Origin: CAZDKO01 sp964506075 [NCBI: uncultured bacterium]
Lineage (GTDB): Bacteria; CAZDME01; JAYEMH01
DNA: 64,000 nucleotides
Direction: 5' to 3'
NCBI GenBank assembly: GCA_964506075.1
Contig: CAZDKO010000002.1
Coordinates: 1 to 64,000 of the forward strand
Shown piece by piece: positions 17,298 to 26,316 of this stretch. Position 1 is the stretch's first letter. Each line of letters starts with the position of its first letter. A program made the position numbers and the translations under genes. The notes below the pieces were generated by a model. It did no database searches and had not been told where the DNA came from. It was given only the letters and a program-made list of their open reading frames with translations.

Positions 17298-17891
17298 ATG
17301 GAAAAGAAGGATGCTGTCGGTATATTTGGAGGGACGTTTAATCCGGTTCATAATGCCCATCTCCGTTTAGCCAGGGTAGCGAAAGAGAAGTTTAATTTAT
17401 CAAAAATTATTTTTGTCCCGTCTGCCCGCCCGCCGCATAAAAAAGTTTATGACGAAGTAACCCCTTACCAGCGTTATCAGATGACCAGGTTAGCGGTTAA
17501 GGAGTTTCCCTTTTTTTCGGTCTCTAACGTTGAATTAAAGCGGGGCGGCAAATCTTACAGTGTGGAAACCGTTGAACGATTAAGAAAAAGGTTCAAAAAA
17601 GGCAGTGAAATTTTTTTTATTATCGGTTCGGATTCTCTTTCCCAGCTTTCTACCTGGAAAAGAATCGGCAAGCTTTTTAAACTCTGTAAATTCGTGGTTT
17701 TTAAAAGGCCCGGATACCCGGTGAAAATTCTTAATAAAGAGTTTAAAGACCGGGTTGAAATCGTTAACATAAAACCGCAGGATATTTCTTCAACGGAAAT
17801 CAGAAAGAGAATTAAACAGGGTAAAAGCGTTTCCGGGATGGTGCCGGGAAGCGTTTTAGACTATATCAGAAAAAATAAACTTTATCATTAA
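17298..17891 (+). CDS. nadD: Nicotinate-nucleotide adenylyltransferase
   Basis: 197 residues. GIFGGTFNPVHNAHLRLA carries the GXFXPXHXXH nucleotidyltransferase signature, FVPSARPPHKK is the substrate loop, FIIGSDSLSQLSTWKR follows, and SSTEIRKRIKQGKS is the C-terminal ISSTXIR motif. It makes deamido-NAD. Position between proA and rsfS is a common bacterial arrangement. Confidence 0.96.
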   Translation: MEKKDAVGIFGGTFNPVHNAHLRLARVAKEKFNLSKIIFVPSARPPHKKVYDEVTPYQRYQMTRLAVKEFPFFSVSNVELKRGGKSYSVETVERLRKRFKKGSEIFFIIGSDSLSQLSTWKRIGKLFKLCKFVVFKRPGYPVKILNKEFKDRVEIVNIKPQDISSTEIRKRIKQGKSVSGMVPGSVLDYIRKNKLYH

Positions 17892-17908
17892 AGGACAGGT
17901 GATTTAAT

Positions 17909-18286
17909 TTGGAGGCTAAAGAGAAAGCTCTTCTGGCCGGAGAATTAGCTTCTCAGAAGAAAGCAGAAGATATTGTTGTTTTAGAAATGAAAAAGGTTAC
18001 GAACCTGACCGATTATTTTGTCATCTGTTCCGGGACTTCTTCTGTCCATCTTGAAGCGGTTACCGACGGGATTATTGAGGGGTTAGCCAGAGAAAAAATA
18101 AAACCCCTGGGGACGGAAGGTTCCAGAGCTTCAAACTGGTTTCTCATTGATTATGGTGATGTAATCATTCATGTTTTCCGTGAAGAAGCCAGAATTTTTT
18201 ACCGGCTGGAAAATCTGTGGGGGGATACCAAAAAGGTAAGGTTAAAGAAAGCTGAAAAAACAAAGGTGAAGAGTGTATCAAATTAA
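17909..18286 (+). CDS. rsfS: Ribosome silencing factor RsfS
   Basis: 125 residues from TTG 17909, with AGGACAGGTG upstream. ADIVVLEMKKVTNLTDYFVICSGTS-type sequence (here DIVVLEMKKVTNLTDYF), then GSRASNWFLIDYGDVIIHVF and YRLENLWGD are diagnostic. It binds ribosomal protein L14 and blocks 30S-50S joining under starvation. The last 14 bases overlap argS. Confidence 0.95.
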   Translation: MEAKEKALLAGELASQKKAEDIVVLEMKKVTNLTDYFVICSGTSSVHLEAVTDGIIEGLAREKIKPLGTEGSRASNWFLIDYGDVIIHVFREEARIFYRLENLWGDTKKVRLKKAEKTKVKSVSN

Positions 18287-19940
18287 AGGCGAAATAGAGA
18301 AATTGACCGGGGAGGCGCTTAAGGAAACTTTAAAATCCAGAAAGATGAATTTAGAGGAGCTTCCGGAGGTTTCCGTTGAAAGAAGCAAGGAAGATAAATT
18401 CGGGGATTATTCAACCAACATAGCGCTTCTTCTGGGAAAAAAGATAAATGATTCTCCCGTAAACGTCGCTTCCGATATCATCCGGCATATTAAGAACAAT
18501 GATTTTTTTTCAGAAATTAAAGTCGTCCCTCCCGGGTTTATTAATTTTTTTGTAAAGAACGGAAAGCTTCAAGGGGTTTTAAAAGCCATCCTGGACGAGA
18601 ATAAAAAATTCGGATATTTTAAATCCAGGAATGAAAAAGTACAGGTTGAATTTGTCAGCGCTAACCCGACCGGCCCCTTACACGTCGGGCATGGGCGGGG
18701 AGCGGCCATAGGAGATTGTATCGCCAATGTTCTTTCGGCTTATGGTTATGAAGTCTGCCGGGAGTATTATCTGAATGATGCCGGTGCCCAGATTGATACC
18801 CTGGGGGTATCCGTTAAATACCGTTATCTTGAGCTTCTGGACCAGAAGGAGAATTTCCCCGATAAATGGAACGAATATCCGACCTATCAGGGAGAATACG
18901 TTAAGGAGATTGCCCGGGAAATAAAGAATAAATATGGAGACGGATGGCGCGAAAAGGAAATCGGTGTTTTCAGCCGGTTTGCGGTTGAGGGTATGACCAG
19001 AGGCATTAAAGAGGACCTGGAAATTTTCGGTGTTTCTTTTGACCGGTGGTTCAAAGAGAGTGAGCTCCATCAGAAAAAAGAAATAGATAAGATTTTAAAG
19101 ATACTGGAAAAGAAAGGATATATTGAGCATAAAGACGGAGCGGTCTGGTTTAAATCGTCTCTTTTTGGCGACGCTAAAGACCGGGTTATAATCAGACAGA
19201 ACAATGCCCCGACTTATCTGGCTTCGGATATCGCTTACCACGCCCAGAAATTTAAACATTATAACCAGGTTGTCAACGTCTGGGGAGCCGACCACCATGG
19301 TTATATCCAGCGGATGAAAGCGGCGGCAGAGGCCCTGGGTTATAAACCGGAAGATTTAAGGATTGTGCTGGTTCAGCTGGTTAAACTTTCCCGTGAAGGT
19401 GAGATAATTTCAATGTCTACCCGCAGCGGAGAATTTATTACCTTAAGAGAACTTCTTGATGAGGTAGGAAAAGACGCCGCCAGATTTATCTTTATGACCC
19501 GGCGAAGTGATGCCCAGCTTGAATTTGACCTGGAACTGGCCAAGAAGAAGTCTCTTGATAATCCGGTTTACTATATTCAATATGCCCACGCGCGTTTATG
19601 CAGTATCCTTAGACTGGCCGAAGAGAAAAAAATAAATCTTCAAAAACTCAATACGGCCGGGTTAGAATTACTCCAGCAAAAAGAAGAATTAAACCTGATT
19701 AAACTTCTGGTTCAGTTTCCGGATGTAATTGAAGATGCCGCCCGGGCTCTTGAACCGCACCGGTTAACCGTCTATCTGATGGAAATAGCTCAATCTTTCC
19801 ATAGTTTTTATAATATTCACCGGGTGATTACCGATGAAGCTGATTTGACTTTAGCCAGACTTTCTTTAATAAAGTCTATCCAGATTGTTATTGAAAACGC
19901 TCTGGGTCTTTTGGGCGTAGCGGCGCCGGAGAAAATGTAA
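18273..19940 (+). CDS. argS: Arginyl-tRNA synthetase
   Basis: 555 residues from GTG 18273. The N-terminal Arg-S domain is followed by FVSANPTGPLHVGHGRGAA (HIGH-type motif as HVGH), ADHHGYIQRMKAA, the KMSKS-equivalent loop EIISMSTRSGEF, and a DALR anticodon-binding domain (YAHARLCSILR onward). It charges tRNA-Arg. The first-class motif lysines are replaced in the loop, as is usual for ArgRS. The start overlaps rsfS by 14 bases. Confidence 0.96.
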   Translation: MYQIKGEIEKLTGEALKETLKSRKMNLEELPEVSVERSKEDKFGDYSTNIALLLGKKINDSPVNVASDIIRHIKNNDFFSEIKVVPPGFINFFVKNGKLQGVLKAILDENKKFGYFKSRNEKVQVEFVSANPTGPLHVGHGRGAAIGDCIANVLSAYGYEVCREYYLNDAGAQIDTLGVSVKYRYLELLDQKENFPDKWNEYPTYQGEYVKEIAREIKNKYGDGWREKEIGVFSRFAVEGMTRGIKEDLEIFGVSFDRWFKESELHQKKEIDKILKILEKKGYIEHKDGAVWFKSSLFGDAKDRVIIRQNNAPTYLASDIAYHAQKFKHYNQVVNVWGADHHGYIQRMKAAAEALGYKPEDLRIVLVQLVKLSREGEIISMSTRSGEFITLRELLDEVGKDAARFIFMTRRSDAQLEFDLELAKKKSLDNPVYYIQYAHARLCSILRLAEEKKINLQKLNTAGLELLQQKEELNLIKLLVQFPDVIEDAARALEPHRLTVYLMEIAQSFHSFYNIHRVITDEADLTLARLSLIKSIQIVIENALGLLGVAAPEKM

Positions 19941-19942
19941 GT

Positions 19943-21367
19943 ATGGAAATTAAGAAGTATGACCTGATTGTTCTGGGAGCCGGTCCGGGCGGGTATTCAG
20001 CGGCCATCAGGGCGGCTCAACTCGGGAAAAAAGTTGCTCTTATTGAAAAAAATGAGCTGGGAGGGATATGCCTTAATGAGGGGTGTATCCCGACAAAAAC
20101 GTTTTTAGAATACGTTGATAATCTGAATATTTTTAAAAAGGCCGGGACCTGGGGAGTTGACCTGGAAATAAAAAATGTAAATTTCCGGGCGTTTTTAAAG
20201 CGCAAAGAAAAAATAGTCAGTATTTTAGTCAACGGGCTTAATAAAACCATTTCATCGTACGGTATTGACGTCTACCGGGGAGAGGGAGTTTTTATCAAAC
20301 CGGGTTCAATTGAAGTCCGGGATAGAGAAGATAATCATTACCATTTAGAAGCGCCGAAAATAATTATTGCTTCCGGGTCATTTCCCAGAAAATTTTCTCC
20401 TTTTGATTTACCTGATGAGGGTTTAATTGACAGTAGTGCGGCTTTAAAATTAGAAATAATTCCTCAAAGCCTGGTTATTGTCGGTGGGGGGGTAATCGGG
20501 TGTGAATTCGCCAGTATTTTTTCCGGATTAGGCACAAAGGTTATTTTGGTAGAAATAGAAAAGAATATATTGCCTGAGGAAGACAGAGAAATCTCCCGGC
20601 GCCTGGAATTTGCTTTTCGTGCTTCTAACATAAAAGTGTATAAAGAAACAAAGGTGGAAAAAATTGAAAGAAGGAACGATTCCTTATATCTTAAATTGTC
20701 CGGCGGGGCTGAAATTTCGGGTGAAAAAATATTAATTGCCCTGGGCCGGACCCCGAATACAAAAATAAAAGGAATAGAAAAACTCGGTTCAAAAGACTGG
20801 AGAAACGGCATAAAGGTGAACGAACACTTTGAAACCGACGTAAAAGGCATTTATGCCGTCGGTGACGTTACCGGCGGCCCTTTTCTGGCTCACCGGGCTT
20901 ATCAGGAAGGGGTGATGGCGGCTGAAAACGCTTTCGGGGGGAATAATTTTATTGACCGGGAAGCCATACCGTATTGTGTTTATACCCTGCCGGAAATAGC
21001 CAGGGCAGGCTTGACCGAGGAGGAAGCGGCCGGAAGAGGAATTAAAATTAAAGTGGGGCGCTATCCTTTCGGAGGTTTAAGCCGGGCGGTAATTTCCAAC
21101 GAACAGGAAGGAATTTTTAAAATCATCAGCCGGGAAGATAACGATAAAATTCTGGGCATTCACATTATGGGTAAAAGAGCCACGGATTTAATAGGAGAAG
21201 GGGTACTGGCTTTGAAATTAGGGCTCACCGCTAAAGATTTAATAAAGATTATTCATGCCCATCCGACTTTTTATGAAGGAATCCACAGCGCCGCTGAAGA
21301 CGTGCTTGATGAGGCCATTCATCTGCCTTTAAAAATTTTGAAAAAGAATAACCGGCCATTAAATTAA
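19943..21367 (+). CDS. lpdA: Dihydrolipoamide dehydrogenase-like flavoprotein
   Basis: 474 residues. FAD-binding GAGPGGYSAAIRAAQLG, the redox-active pair in GGICLNEGCIPTKT (CX4C), the NAD site VIVGGGVIGCEFASIFSGLG, AVGDVTGGPFLAHRAYQEG, and the C-terminal active-site HAHPTFYEGIHSAAED with the His-Glu pair. All catalytic residues of a dihydrolipoamide dehydrogenase are present. No E1 or E2 gene is adjacent; the next gene is a lipoyl-domain-like protein that lacks the lipoylated lysine, so the physiological partner is unclear. It starts 2 bases after argS. Confidence 0.9.
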   Translation: MEIKKYDLIVLGAGPGGYSAAIRAAQLGKKVALIEKNELGGICLNEGCIPTKTFLEYVDNLNIFKKAGTWGVDLEIKNVNFRAFLKRKEKIVSILVNGLNKTISSYGIDVYRGEGVFIKPGSIEVRDREDNHYHLEAPKIIIASGSFPRKFSPFDLPDEGLIDSSAALKLEIIPQSLVIVGGGVIGCEFASIFSGLGTKVILVEIEKNILPEEDREISRRLEFAFRASNIKVYKETKVEKIERRNDSLYLKLSGGAEISGEKILIALGRTPNTKIKGIEKLGSKDWRNGIKVNEHFETDVKGIYAVGDVTGGPFLAHRAYQEGVMAAENAFGGNNFIDREAIPYCVYTLPEIARAGLTEEEAAGRGIKIKVGRYPFGGLSRAVISNEQEGIFKIISREDNDKILGIHIMGKRATDLIGEGVLALKLGLTAKDLIKIIHAHPTFYEGIHSAAEDVLDEAIHLPLKILKKNNRPLN

Positions 21368-21390
21368 TAAGTATTATAAATTAAAAACTG

Positions 21391-21660
21391 ATGAAAATTG
21401 AAATAAGATTGGAAGCTCCGGGATTCGGGACAAGGGAAGCCGTTATAGTACAATGGTTGGCTGATATCGGCGATACAGTTACCGAAGAGCAGCCCATTAT
21501 AGAGCTTATGAGTGAACAGGAAATGTTTTCTGTTTTTGCTCCGGCTGATGGAATCATTCAGGATACGTTTTTTCGCGCCGGAGAGACGGTAACGGTTAAT
21601 GACGTCTTAGGTATCATTGAAACCGATATAGAACTTTTTGATAAAACCATAAGGAGATAA
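21391..21660 (+). CDS. Lipoyl/biotinyl-domain-like protein lacking the modified lysine
   Basis: 89 residues with the lipoyl-domain pattern: MKIEIRLEAPGFGTREAVIV, WLADIGDTVTEEQPIIEL, FAPADGIIQ, FFRAGETVTVNDVLGIIE. At the hairpin where lipoyl domains have DKA or DKV, the sequence reads MSEQEMFSV, so the acceptor lysine is replaced by glutamine (CAG codon at about 21516). The protein therefore probably cannot carry lipoate or biotin by the usual route. It sits between lpdA and an aminotransferase with 2- and 23-base gaps, so it may have a structural or degenerate carrier role. Confidence 0.75.
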   Translation: MKIEIRLEAPGFGTREAVIVQWLADIGDTVTEEQPIIELMSEQEMFSVFAPADGIIQDTFFRAGETVTVNDVLGIIETDIELFDKTIRR

Positions 21661-21662
21661 AC

Positions 21663-22868
21663 GTGGAGAGCTATTTATCCTCAAGAATTAATTCAATAAC
21701 CCCATCTTCTACCCTGGCCATCAGCGCTCAAGCTAAAGCCATGCAGAGTCAGGGGATTAACGTGATTAGCCTGGCGGCCGGAGAACCGGATTTTGACACG
21801 CCCGAGTATATTAAAGAGGCGGCCATTGAAGCTTTAAAAGGTGGTTTTACCAGATATACACCGGCTTCAGGCACGGCTGAACTTAAAGAAGCGGTTGCCC
21901 ATAAATTTAAAAAGGATAACCAGCTTGATTATAAAGCCGATGAAATTATTATTTCCTGCGGGGCAAAACATTCTCTTTACAACGTCATCCAGGTGCTTTG
22001 TGATAAAGGGGATGAAGTTATTATTCCGTCGCCATACTGGCTGACTTATCCGGCTCAGGTTAAATTAGCCGGCGCCACTGCGGTAATCATTCCTACTTTA
22101 GAGGAAAGAAATTTCAAGTTATCCTTAAGCCTTCTTAAAAGAGCGATAACCAGGAACAGTAAAGTTTTGATTATAAATTCACCGTCTAACCCCACCGGTG
22201 CCGTTTATAAACAAAGTGAACTTGAAGAGATAAAAGAGGTTTGTCTGGAACATAATATCTGGGTTATTTCCGATGAGATATACGAAAAGATTATTTATGA
22301 TGATTGCCGGCACGTCAGCATTGCTTCTCTCGGAGAGGACATAAAGAATAAAACCCTGGTGGTGAACGGAGTCTCCAAAACTTACGCCATGACCGGATGG
22401 CGGATAGGGTACGCCGCGGGCCCCAGAGAGGTTATTGCGGCCATGTCTAAACTTCAGAGCCACAGCACTTCCAACCCGACTTCTTTTGCCCAGAAAGGGG
22501 CTATGGCGGCTTTAAAAGATCCCCAGGGGGAAAAGATAATTTCAAAAATGGTAAACGCTTTTTACGAACGTCGGAATTTCTTAGTCAGCGAATTAAACCG
22601 ATGGGAAAAAGTCCGTTTTGTGAATCCTTCCGGTGCTTTTTATTTATTCCTTGACGTTTCTGAATATTTCGGTACTGTTTGTAACAACGTGGAAATTAAG
22701 TCTTCAATCCAATTCAGTCAATCTTTACTTGAAGGTGCCCGGGTAGCGGTTGTTCCCGGTGCCGCTTTTGGAGGAGATGAATTTATCCGCCTTTCATTCG
22801 CTACCTCCATAGAGAACATAAAAGAAGCTTTAGCCAGAATCAAGAAGTTTTTAAAAACATTATCTTAA
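21663..22868 (+). CDS. Aspartate/aromatic-type aminotransferase (class I, PLP)
   Basis: 401 residues from GTG 21663. ISLAAGEPDFDTPEYIKEAA, GFTRYTPASGTAELKEAV, INSPSNPTGAVYKQ, SDEIYEKIIYDD and the PLP lysine in GVSKTYAMTGWRIGY (near residue 238) place it in the AspC/class Ib aspartate aminotransferase group. It probably transfers the amino group of aspartate to 2-oxoglutarate. A strong terminator follows the stop. Confidence 0.92.
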   Translation: MESYLSSRINSITPSSTLAISAQAKAMQSQGINVISLAAGEPDFDTPEYIKEAAIEALKGGFTRYTPASGTAELKEAVAHKFKKDNQLDYKADEIIISCGAKHSLYNVIQVLCDKGDEVIIPSPYWLTYPAQVKLAGATAVIIPTLEERNFKLSLSLLKRAITRNSKVLIINSPSNPTGAVYKQSELEEIKEVCLEHNIWVISDEIYEKIIYDDCRHVSIASLGEDIKNKTLVVNGVSKTYAMTGWRIGYAAGPREVIAAMSKLQSHSTSNPTSFAQKGAMAALKDPQGEKIISKMVNAFYERRNFLVSELNRWEKVRFVNPSGAFYLFLDVSEYFGTVCNNVEIKSSIQFSQSLLEGARVAVVPGAAFGGDEFIRLSFATSIENIKEALARIKKFLKTLS

Positions 22869-22888
22869 TTATTTTTATAAATTTCAGT

Positions 22889-22926
22889 CCCCAGAAAGAT
22901 ATACCGGTCTTTCTTGGGGCTTTTTA
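22889..22926 (+). terminator. Rho-independent terminator after the aminotransferase
   Basis: CCCCAGAAAGA (22889-22899) pairs with TCTTTCTTGGGG (22908-22919, one bulged T), followed by CTTTTTAT. It ends the long rplU-to-aminotransferase run. Confidence 0.85.
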
Positions 22927-22928
22927 TG

Positions 22929-22957
22929 TTGATAAGGTCTTTTCTTTATGATATAAA
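22929..22957 (+). promoter_or_regulatory. Promoter of the envelope gene cluster
   Basis: TTGATA (22929-22934), a 17-base spacer and TATAAA (22952-22957), 31 bases before ATG 22988, directly behind the preceding terminator. Confidence 0.7.
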
Positions 22958-22987
22958 TATATCACTATAAGCTACAAGGGGATAAAA

Positions 22988-24106
22988 ATGGCGGTAAAAC
23001 GCATATTATTGCTGTACATTTCAGTCGGTTCCGGCCATCAGCAGGCGGCCGATTCCATCGTTAACGGAATCACCCAGCTAAACCCTCAGATTCAAGCTCT
23101 CAGTGTTAATTCTTTTAATTACATTAACCCTCTTTTAGAAAGAGTAGTCAACAGTATTTATATGGGCATCATAAAGGCTACTCCCGAGGTGTGGGACTAT
23201 CTTTATGATAATCCTAAAATTGTCGGTAAAACGGCCGAAGTTCGTAAATTCGTCAATAAAGTAAATTCCCCCGGTTTAATCAAACTGGTAGAAGATTTTA
23301 AACCGGACGTAATTGTTTGCACCCAGGCCTTTCCCTGCGGAATCATCGCGGCTTACAAAGAGAAAAATAACGTTAATATCCCTCTGATAGCCGTAGCTAC
23401 GGACTATATCGTTCATTCTTACTGGATTCATAATAAGGTTGACATTTACATTGTCCCTTCAGAAGATACCAAAAAGATTTTAATCAAAAGTACCGTCCCG
23501 GAAGATAAAATCCTGCCTTACGGCATACCGATTAACCCTCTTTTTAGATTAAAATACGATAAAGAAAGGATTTTCCGCGAGCTTAATTTAAATCCGGAAC
23601 TTCCGATAGTATTAATTATGGGCGGGAGCCAGGGGTTGGGAAATCTGTACCGGATAACGATGCATCTGGAAAAAGTGAATTTTCCTTTTCAGATAATTAT
23701 CATCACCGGCACAAACGGTTTCCTGCGGAAAAAATTAGAAAGGAAACAAAGACGTTTTAAAAAACCGACCAAGGTACTCAGTTTTGTCAATAACATTTAC
23801 GAATTTATGGAAGTGGCTTCTTTAATCATTACCAAAGCCGGCGGGTTGACCGTAGCTGAATCTTTATCCAAAGGATTACCGCTGCTTATCATTAACCCTA
23901 TCCCCGGGCAGGAAGAGAAAAACACCCAGTTCCTGCTGAAAGAAGGCGTGGCTTTAAGAGCGAATAATGAAAGACATCTTTGCCATATTATCAAGGATTT
24001 GTTTGAAGATTCAGGAAAACTGGCGGAAATGCGGACGAAGGCGGCCGCTCTGGGTAAGCCGAATTCTTCAATAAACATTGCCAACTTATTAATTAATATA
24101 AAGTAA
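22988..24106 (+). CDS. MGDG-synthase/MurG-like glycosyltransferase
   Basis: 372 residues. The start RILLLYISVGSGHQQAADSI is the GSGH donor/acceptor motif of monogalactosyldiacylglycerol synthases. PFRLKYD-type sequence, LIMGGSQGLGNLYR, FVNNIYEFMEVASLIITKAGG and LTVAESLSKGLPLLI complete a GT28-like GT-B fold. It probably glycosylates a lipid at the inner membrane. The next gene is an acyltransferase that overlaps by one base, and both suggest envelope lipid work. CAAGGGG before the ATG is a fair ribosome site. Confidence 0.82.
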   Translation: MAVKRILLLYISVGSGHQQAADSIVNGITQLNPQIQALSVNSFNYINPLLERVVNSIYMGIIKATPEVWDYLYDNPKIVGKTAEVRKFVNKVNSPGLIKLVEDFKPDVIVCTQAFPCGIIAAYKEKNNVNIPLIAVATDYIVHSYWIHNKVDIYIVPSEDTKKILIKSTVPEDKILPYGIPINPLFRLKYDKERIFRELNLNPELPIVLIMGGSQGLGNLYRITMHLEKVNFPFQIIIITGTNGFLRKKLERKQRRFKKPTKVLSFVNNIYEFMEVASLIITKAGGLTVAESLSKGLPLLIINPIPGQEEKNTQFLLKEGVALRANNERHLCHIIKDLFEDSGKLAEMRTKAAALGKPNSSINIANLLINIK

Positions 24107-24981
24107 TGGGTGCTTTTTTTTATAAATCAGCGTCTTTTTTAGTTAATCATCTGCCTTTAGAATTTTGTTATCGGTTAGCGGTGCGAATAGGCGATATATA
24201 CTGCCTTTTTGCCCGTTCTAACCGCCGGGCAATCAAAAGCAACCTGACGCATATTTTTAACGGCAACATAGATAAAAAGAAACTCAATTTTTATATAAGA
24301 CAGACTTTCAGGGAATTCAGTAAATATTTAGTGGAATTTTTATTTTTCCCTCAGTTATCCGTAGAAAATATCGACCGGTTTATTAAAATAGAAAACGCTG
24401 ATTATATAGAGGAGGCCTTAAAAAACGGCAATGGAGTGATTATTTTAACCGCCCATTTCGGCAACTGGGAATTAGGCGGCATAACTATGGGGTTAAAGGG
24501 CTATCCGATCAGTGCCGTTGCCTTAGACCACAGAGACAGTGAGGTTAACCGGTTTTTTTTGAACCAGCGTAAAAGTAAAGGTGAAAATATAATCCGATTA
24601 GGTTTTGGTATGCGCCAGTGTTTTGATATCCTTCGGGAAAATAAAATACTGGCTTTGGTCGGCGACCGGGATTTTAATCATTCGGAAACGGGTTTAAAGG
24701 TAAATTTTTGCGGCCAGGAAACGCTCAGCTGTATCCCGATGGGTGCGGCTAAGTTAGCACTTAAGACCGGAGCAGCAATTGTTCCCGGCTTTGTGGTGAG
24801 AGATGAAAAAAATATGTGCCGGCTAACCTTCAGCCCCTCTTTAAAAATAACAGAAACCGGTAATAAAGAAAAAGATATCAAATCAATAATGGAAGATTTT
24901 TTTAACGTTTTTAAAAAACATATACTACAGTATCCCTATCTATGGTTTTTGTTTAGACCTTTGTGGGAAGAAATTAAATAA
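24106..24981 (+). CDS. LpxL/HtrB-like lysophospholipid acyltransferase
   Basis: 291 residues. The catalytic H(X)4E motif is LTAHFGNWELGG near residue 122, followed by GDRDFNHSETGLKVNF and a C-terminal YLWFLFRPLWEE, like the YxWxxRRxK terminus of lauroyl transferases. A hydrophobic N-terminal segment (ASFLVNHLPLEFCYRLAV) anchors it to the membrane. It adds an acyl chain to lipid A or a similar glycolipid, supporting an LPS-type outer membrane. It overlaps its neighbour by one base on the left and abuts the next gene. Confidence 0.85.
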   Translation: MGAFFYKSASFLVNHLPLEFCYRLAVRIGDIYCLFARSNRRAIKSNLTHIFNGNIDKKKLNFYIRQTFREFSKYLVEFLFFPQLSVENIDRFIKIENADYIEEALKNGNGVIILTAHFGNWELGGITMGLKGYPISAVALDHRDSEVNRFFLNQRKSKGENIIRLGFGMRQCFDILRENKILALVGDRDFNHSETGLKVNFCGQETLSCIPMGAAKLALKTGAAIVPGFVVRDEKNMCRLTFSPSLKITETGNKEKDIKSIMEDFFNVFKKHILQYPYLWFLFRPLWEEIK

Positions 24982-25656
24982 ATGAAAAATATCTGCGCTT
25001 TAATTCCCGCTTATAATGAAGAAGAAACAATCGGCGATTTAGTCAGCGGGTTACGTTTGAAAGTGGAAAACGTATTTGTCGTTAATGACGGTTCTCTAGA
25101 TAATACCGCTCAGGTGGCTGAAAGGGCCGGGGCAGTTGTTTTACAGCATGACCGGTGTCTGGGTAAAGGAGCCTCTTTAAGGACCGGTTATGATTATTGT
25201 TTATCCAGAGAGTTTACCGCTGTATTAAATCTCGATTCTGACGGCCAGCATGACTGGCAGGATGCGGATAATTTCTTTAAGGCTTTTGAGGAGACGCACG
25301 CCGGAATTATTATTGGCGACAGGATGAATGACGTTAAGGATATGCCCTGGTTGAGATATATGACTAACCGCCTCACTTCAAGGATTATATCTTCTTTGAT
25401 AAAGCAGGAGGTAAACGATACTCAGTGCGGGTATAGATTAATTCAAAGTGAAGTTTTGAAAAAAATAAAATTAACCACGGCGCATTTTGACACCGAATCG
25501 GAATTGTTAATTAAGGCCGGCCGGCTGGGATGCAAGATTTTTTCCGTGCCGATTAAAACTATTTATAGAAGAGAGAAAAGTAAGATTAATCGTCTCGTTG
25601 ATACCTGCCGGTTTATCAGGCTCATCTGGCGAAGTTTTTTATGGGCGCATAAATAA
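24982..25656 (+). CDS. Family 2 glycosyltransferase (DPM1/polyprenyl-phosphate type)
   Basis: 224 residues. NICALIPAYNEEETIGDLV, VNDGSLDNTAQVAERAG, LGKGASLRTGYDYC and LNLDSDGQHDWQDA carry the nucleotide-sugar site and the DXD metal motif. TQCGYRLIQSEVLKKI and ETLY-like KTIYRREKSKIN follow. It has no membrane helices, like short DPM-synthase relatives. It follows the acyltransferase with no spacer. Confidence 0.88.
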   Translation: MKNICALIPAYNEEETIGDLVSGLRLKVENVFVVNDGSLDNTAQVAERAGAVVLQHDRCLGKGASLRTGYDYCLSREFTAVLNLDSDGQHDWQDADNFFKAFEETHAGIIIGDRMNDVKDMPWLRYMTNRLTSRIISSLIKQEVNDTQCGYRLIQSEVLKKIKLTTAHFDTESELLIKAGRLGCKIFSVPIKTIYRREKSKINRLVDTCRFIRLIWRSFLWAHK

Positions 25657-25667
25657 AGTGTTTAAAA

Positions 25668-26312
25668 ATGGATAAAATTAAGGATGCCCGTTTAAATATG
25701 CTGCGGGAACAGATAGTGGGAAGGGGAATCACCAATCTTCTGGTCATATCGGCGATGCAGAAGGTTCCTCGCCATAAATTTATTGAGGAAAAATTTCTTA
25801 ACGAGGCTTATGAAGATTATCCCTTACCGATTGAAAATGGACAGACTATTTCCCAGCCTTATATGGTCGCTTTAATGACCCAGGCCCTGGAGCTTAAAGG
25901 CGGGGAAAAGGTTTTAGAAATCGGTTCAGGTTCAGGATACCAGGCGGCGGTGCTGGCCGAGATTGCCGGGGGAGTTTACAGCGTGGAAAGATTTGCCGAT
26001 TTAGCTGAAAAGGCGAAAAGAGTTCTCGGTGAGCTGGGGTATAACAATATCAGGATTAAATCCGGTGACGGAACGTTAGGCTGGGAGGAATTTTCTCCTT
26101 ACGACGGAATTATTGTTACCGCCGGAGCCCCTGACTTGCCGCAGCCGTTGGTTCAGCAGTTAGCCGAGGGCGGAAGGTTGGTAATTCCCATCGGCGGGAG
26201 ATTTATGCAGACTCTATACGCATATAAAAAAAAGAATGATAGATTAGAAGAAGAAAGCCTCTGTGGCTGTCAGTTTGTTCCCCTGGTCGGTGAAGAAGGC
26301 TGGAGAGACTGA
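25668..26312 (+). CDS. pcm: Protein-L-isoaspartate O-methyltransferase
   Basis: 214 residues. VPRHKFIEEKFLNEAYEDYPLPIENGQTISQPYMVALMTQAL is the PCMT signature region (seen in segments RHKFI, YEDYPLPI and GQTISQPYMVA), followed by the SAM-binding VLEIGSGSGYQAAVLAEI and GDGTLGWEEFSPYDGIIVT. It repairs isoaspartyl residues in aged proteins. Standard length. Confidence 0.95.
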   Translation: MDKIKDARLNMLREQIVGRGITNLLVISAMQKVPRHKFIEEKFLNEAYEDYPLPIENGQTISQPYMVALMTQALELKGGEKVLEIGSGSGYQAAVLAEIAGGVYSVERFADLAEKAKRVLGELGYNNIRIKSGDGTLGWEEFSPYDGIIVTAGAPDLPQPLVQQLAEGGRLVIPIGGRFMQTLYAYKKKNDRLEEESLCGCQFVPLVGEEGWRD

Positions 26313-26316
26313 TATA

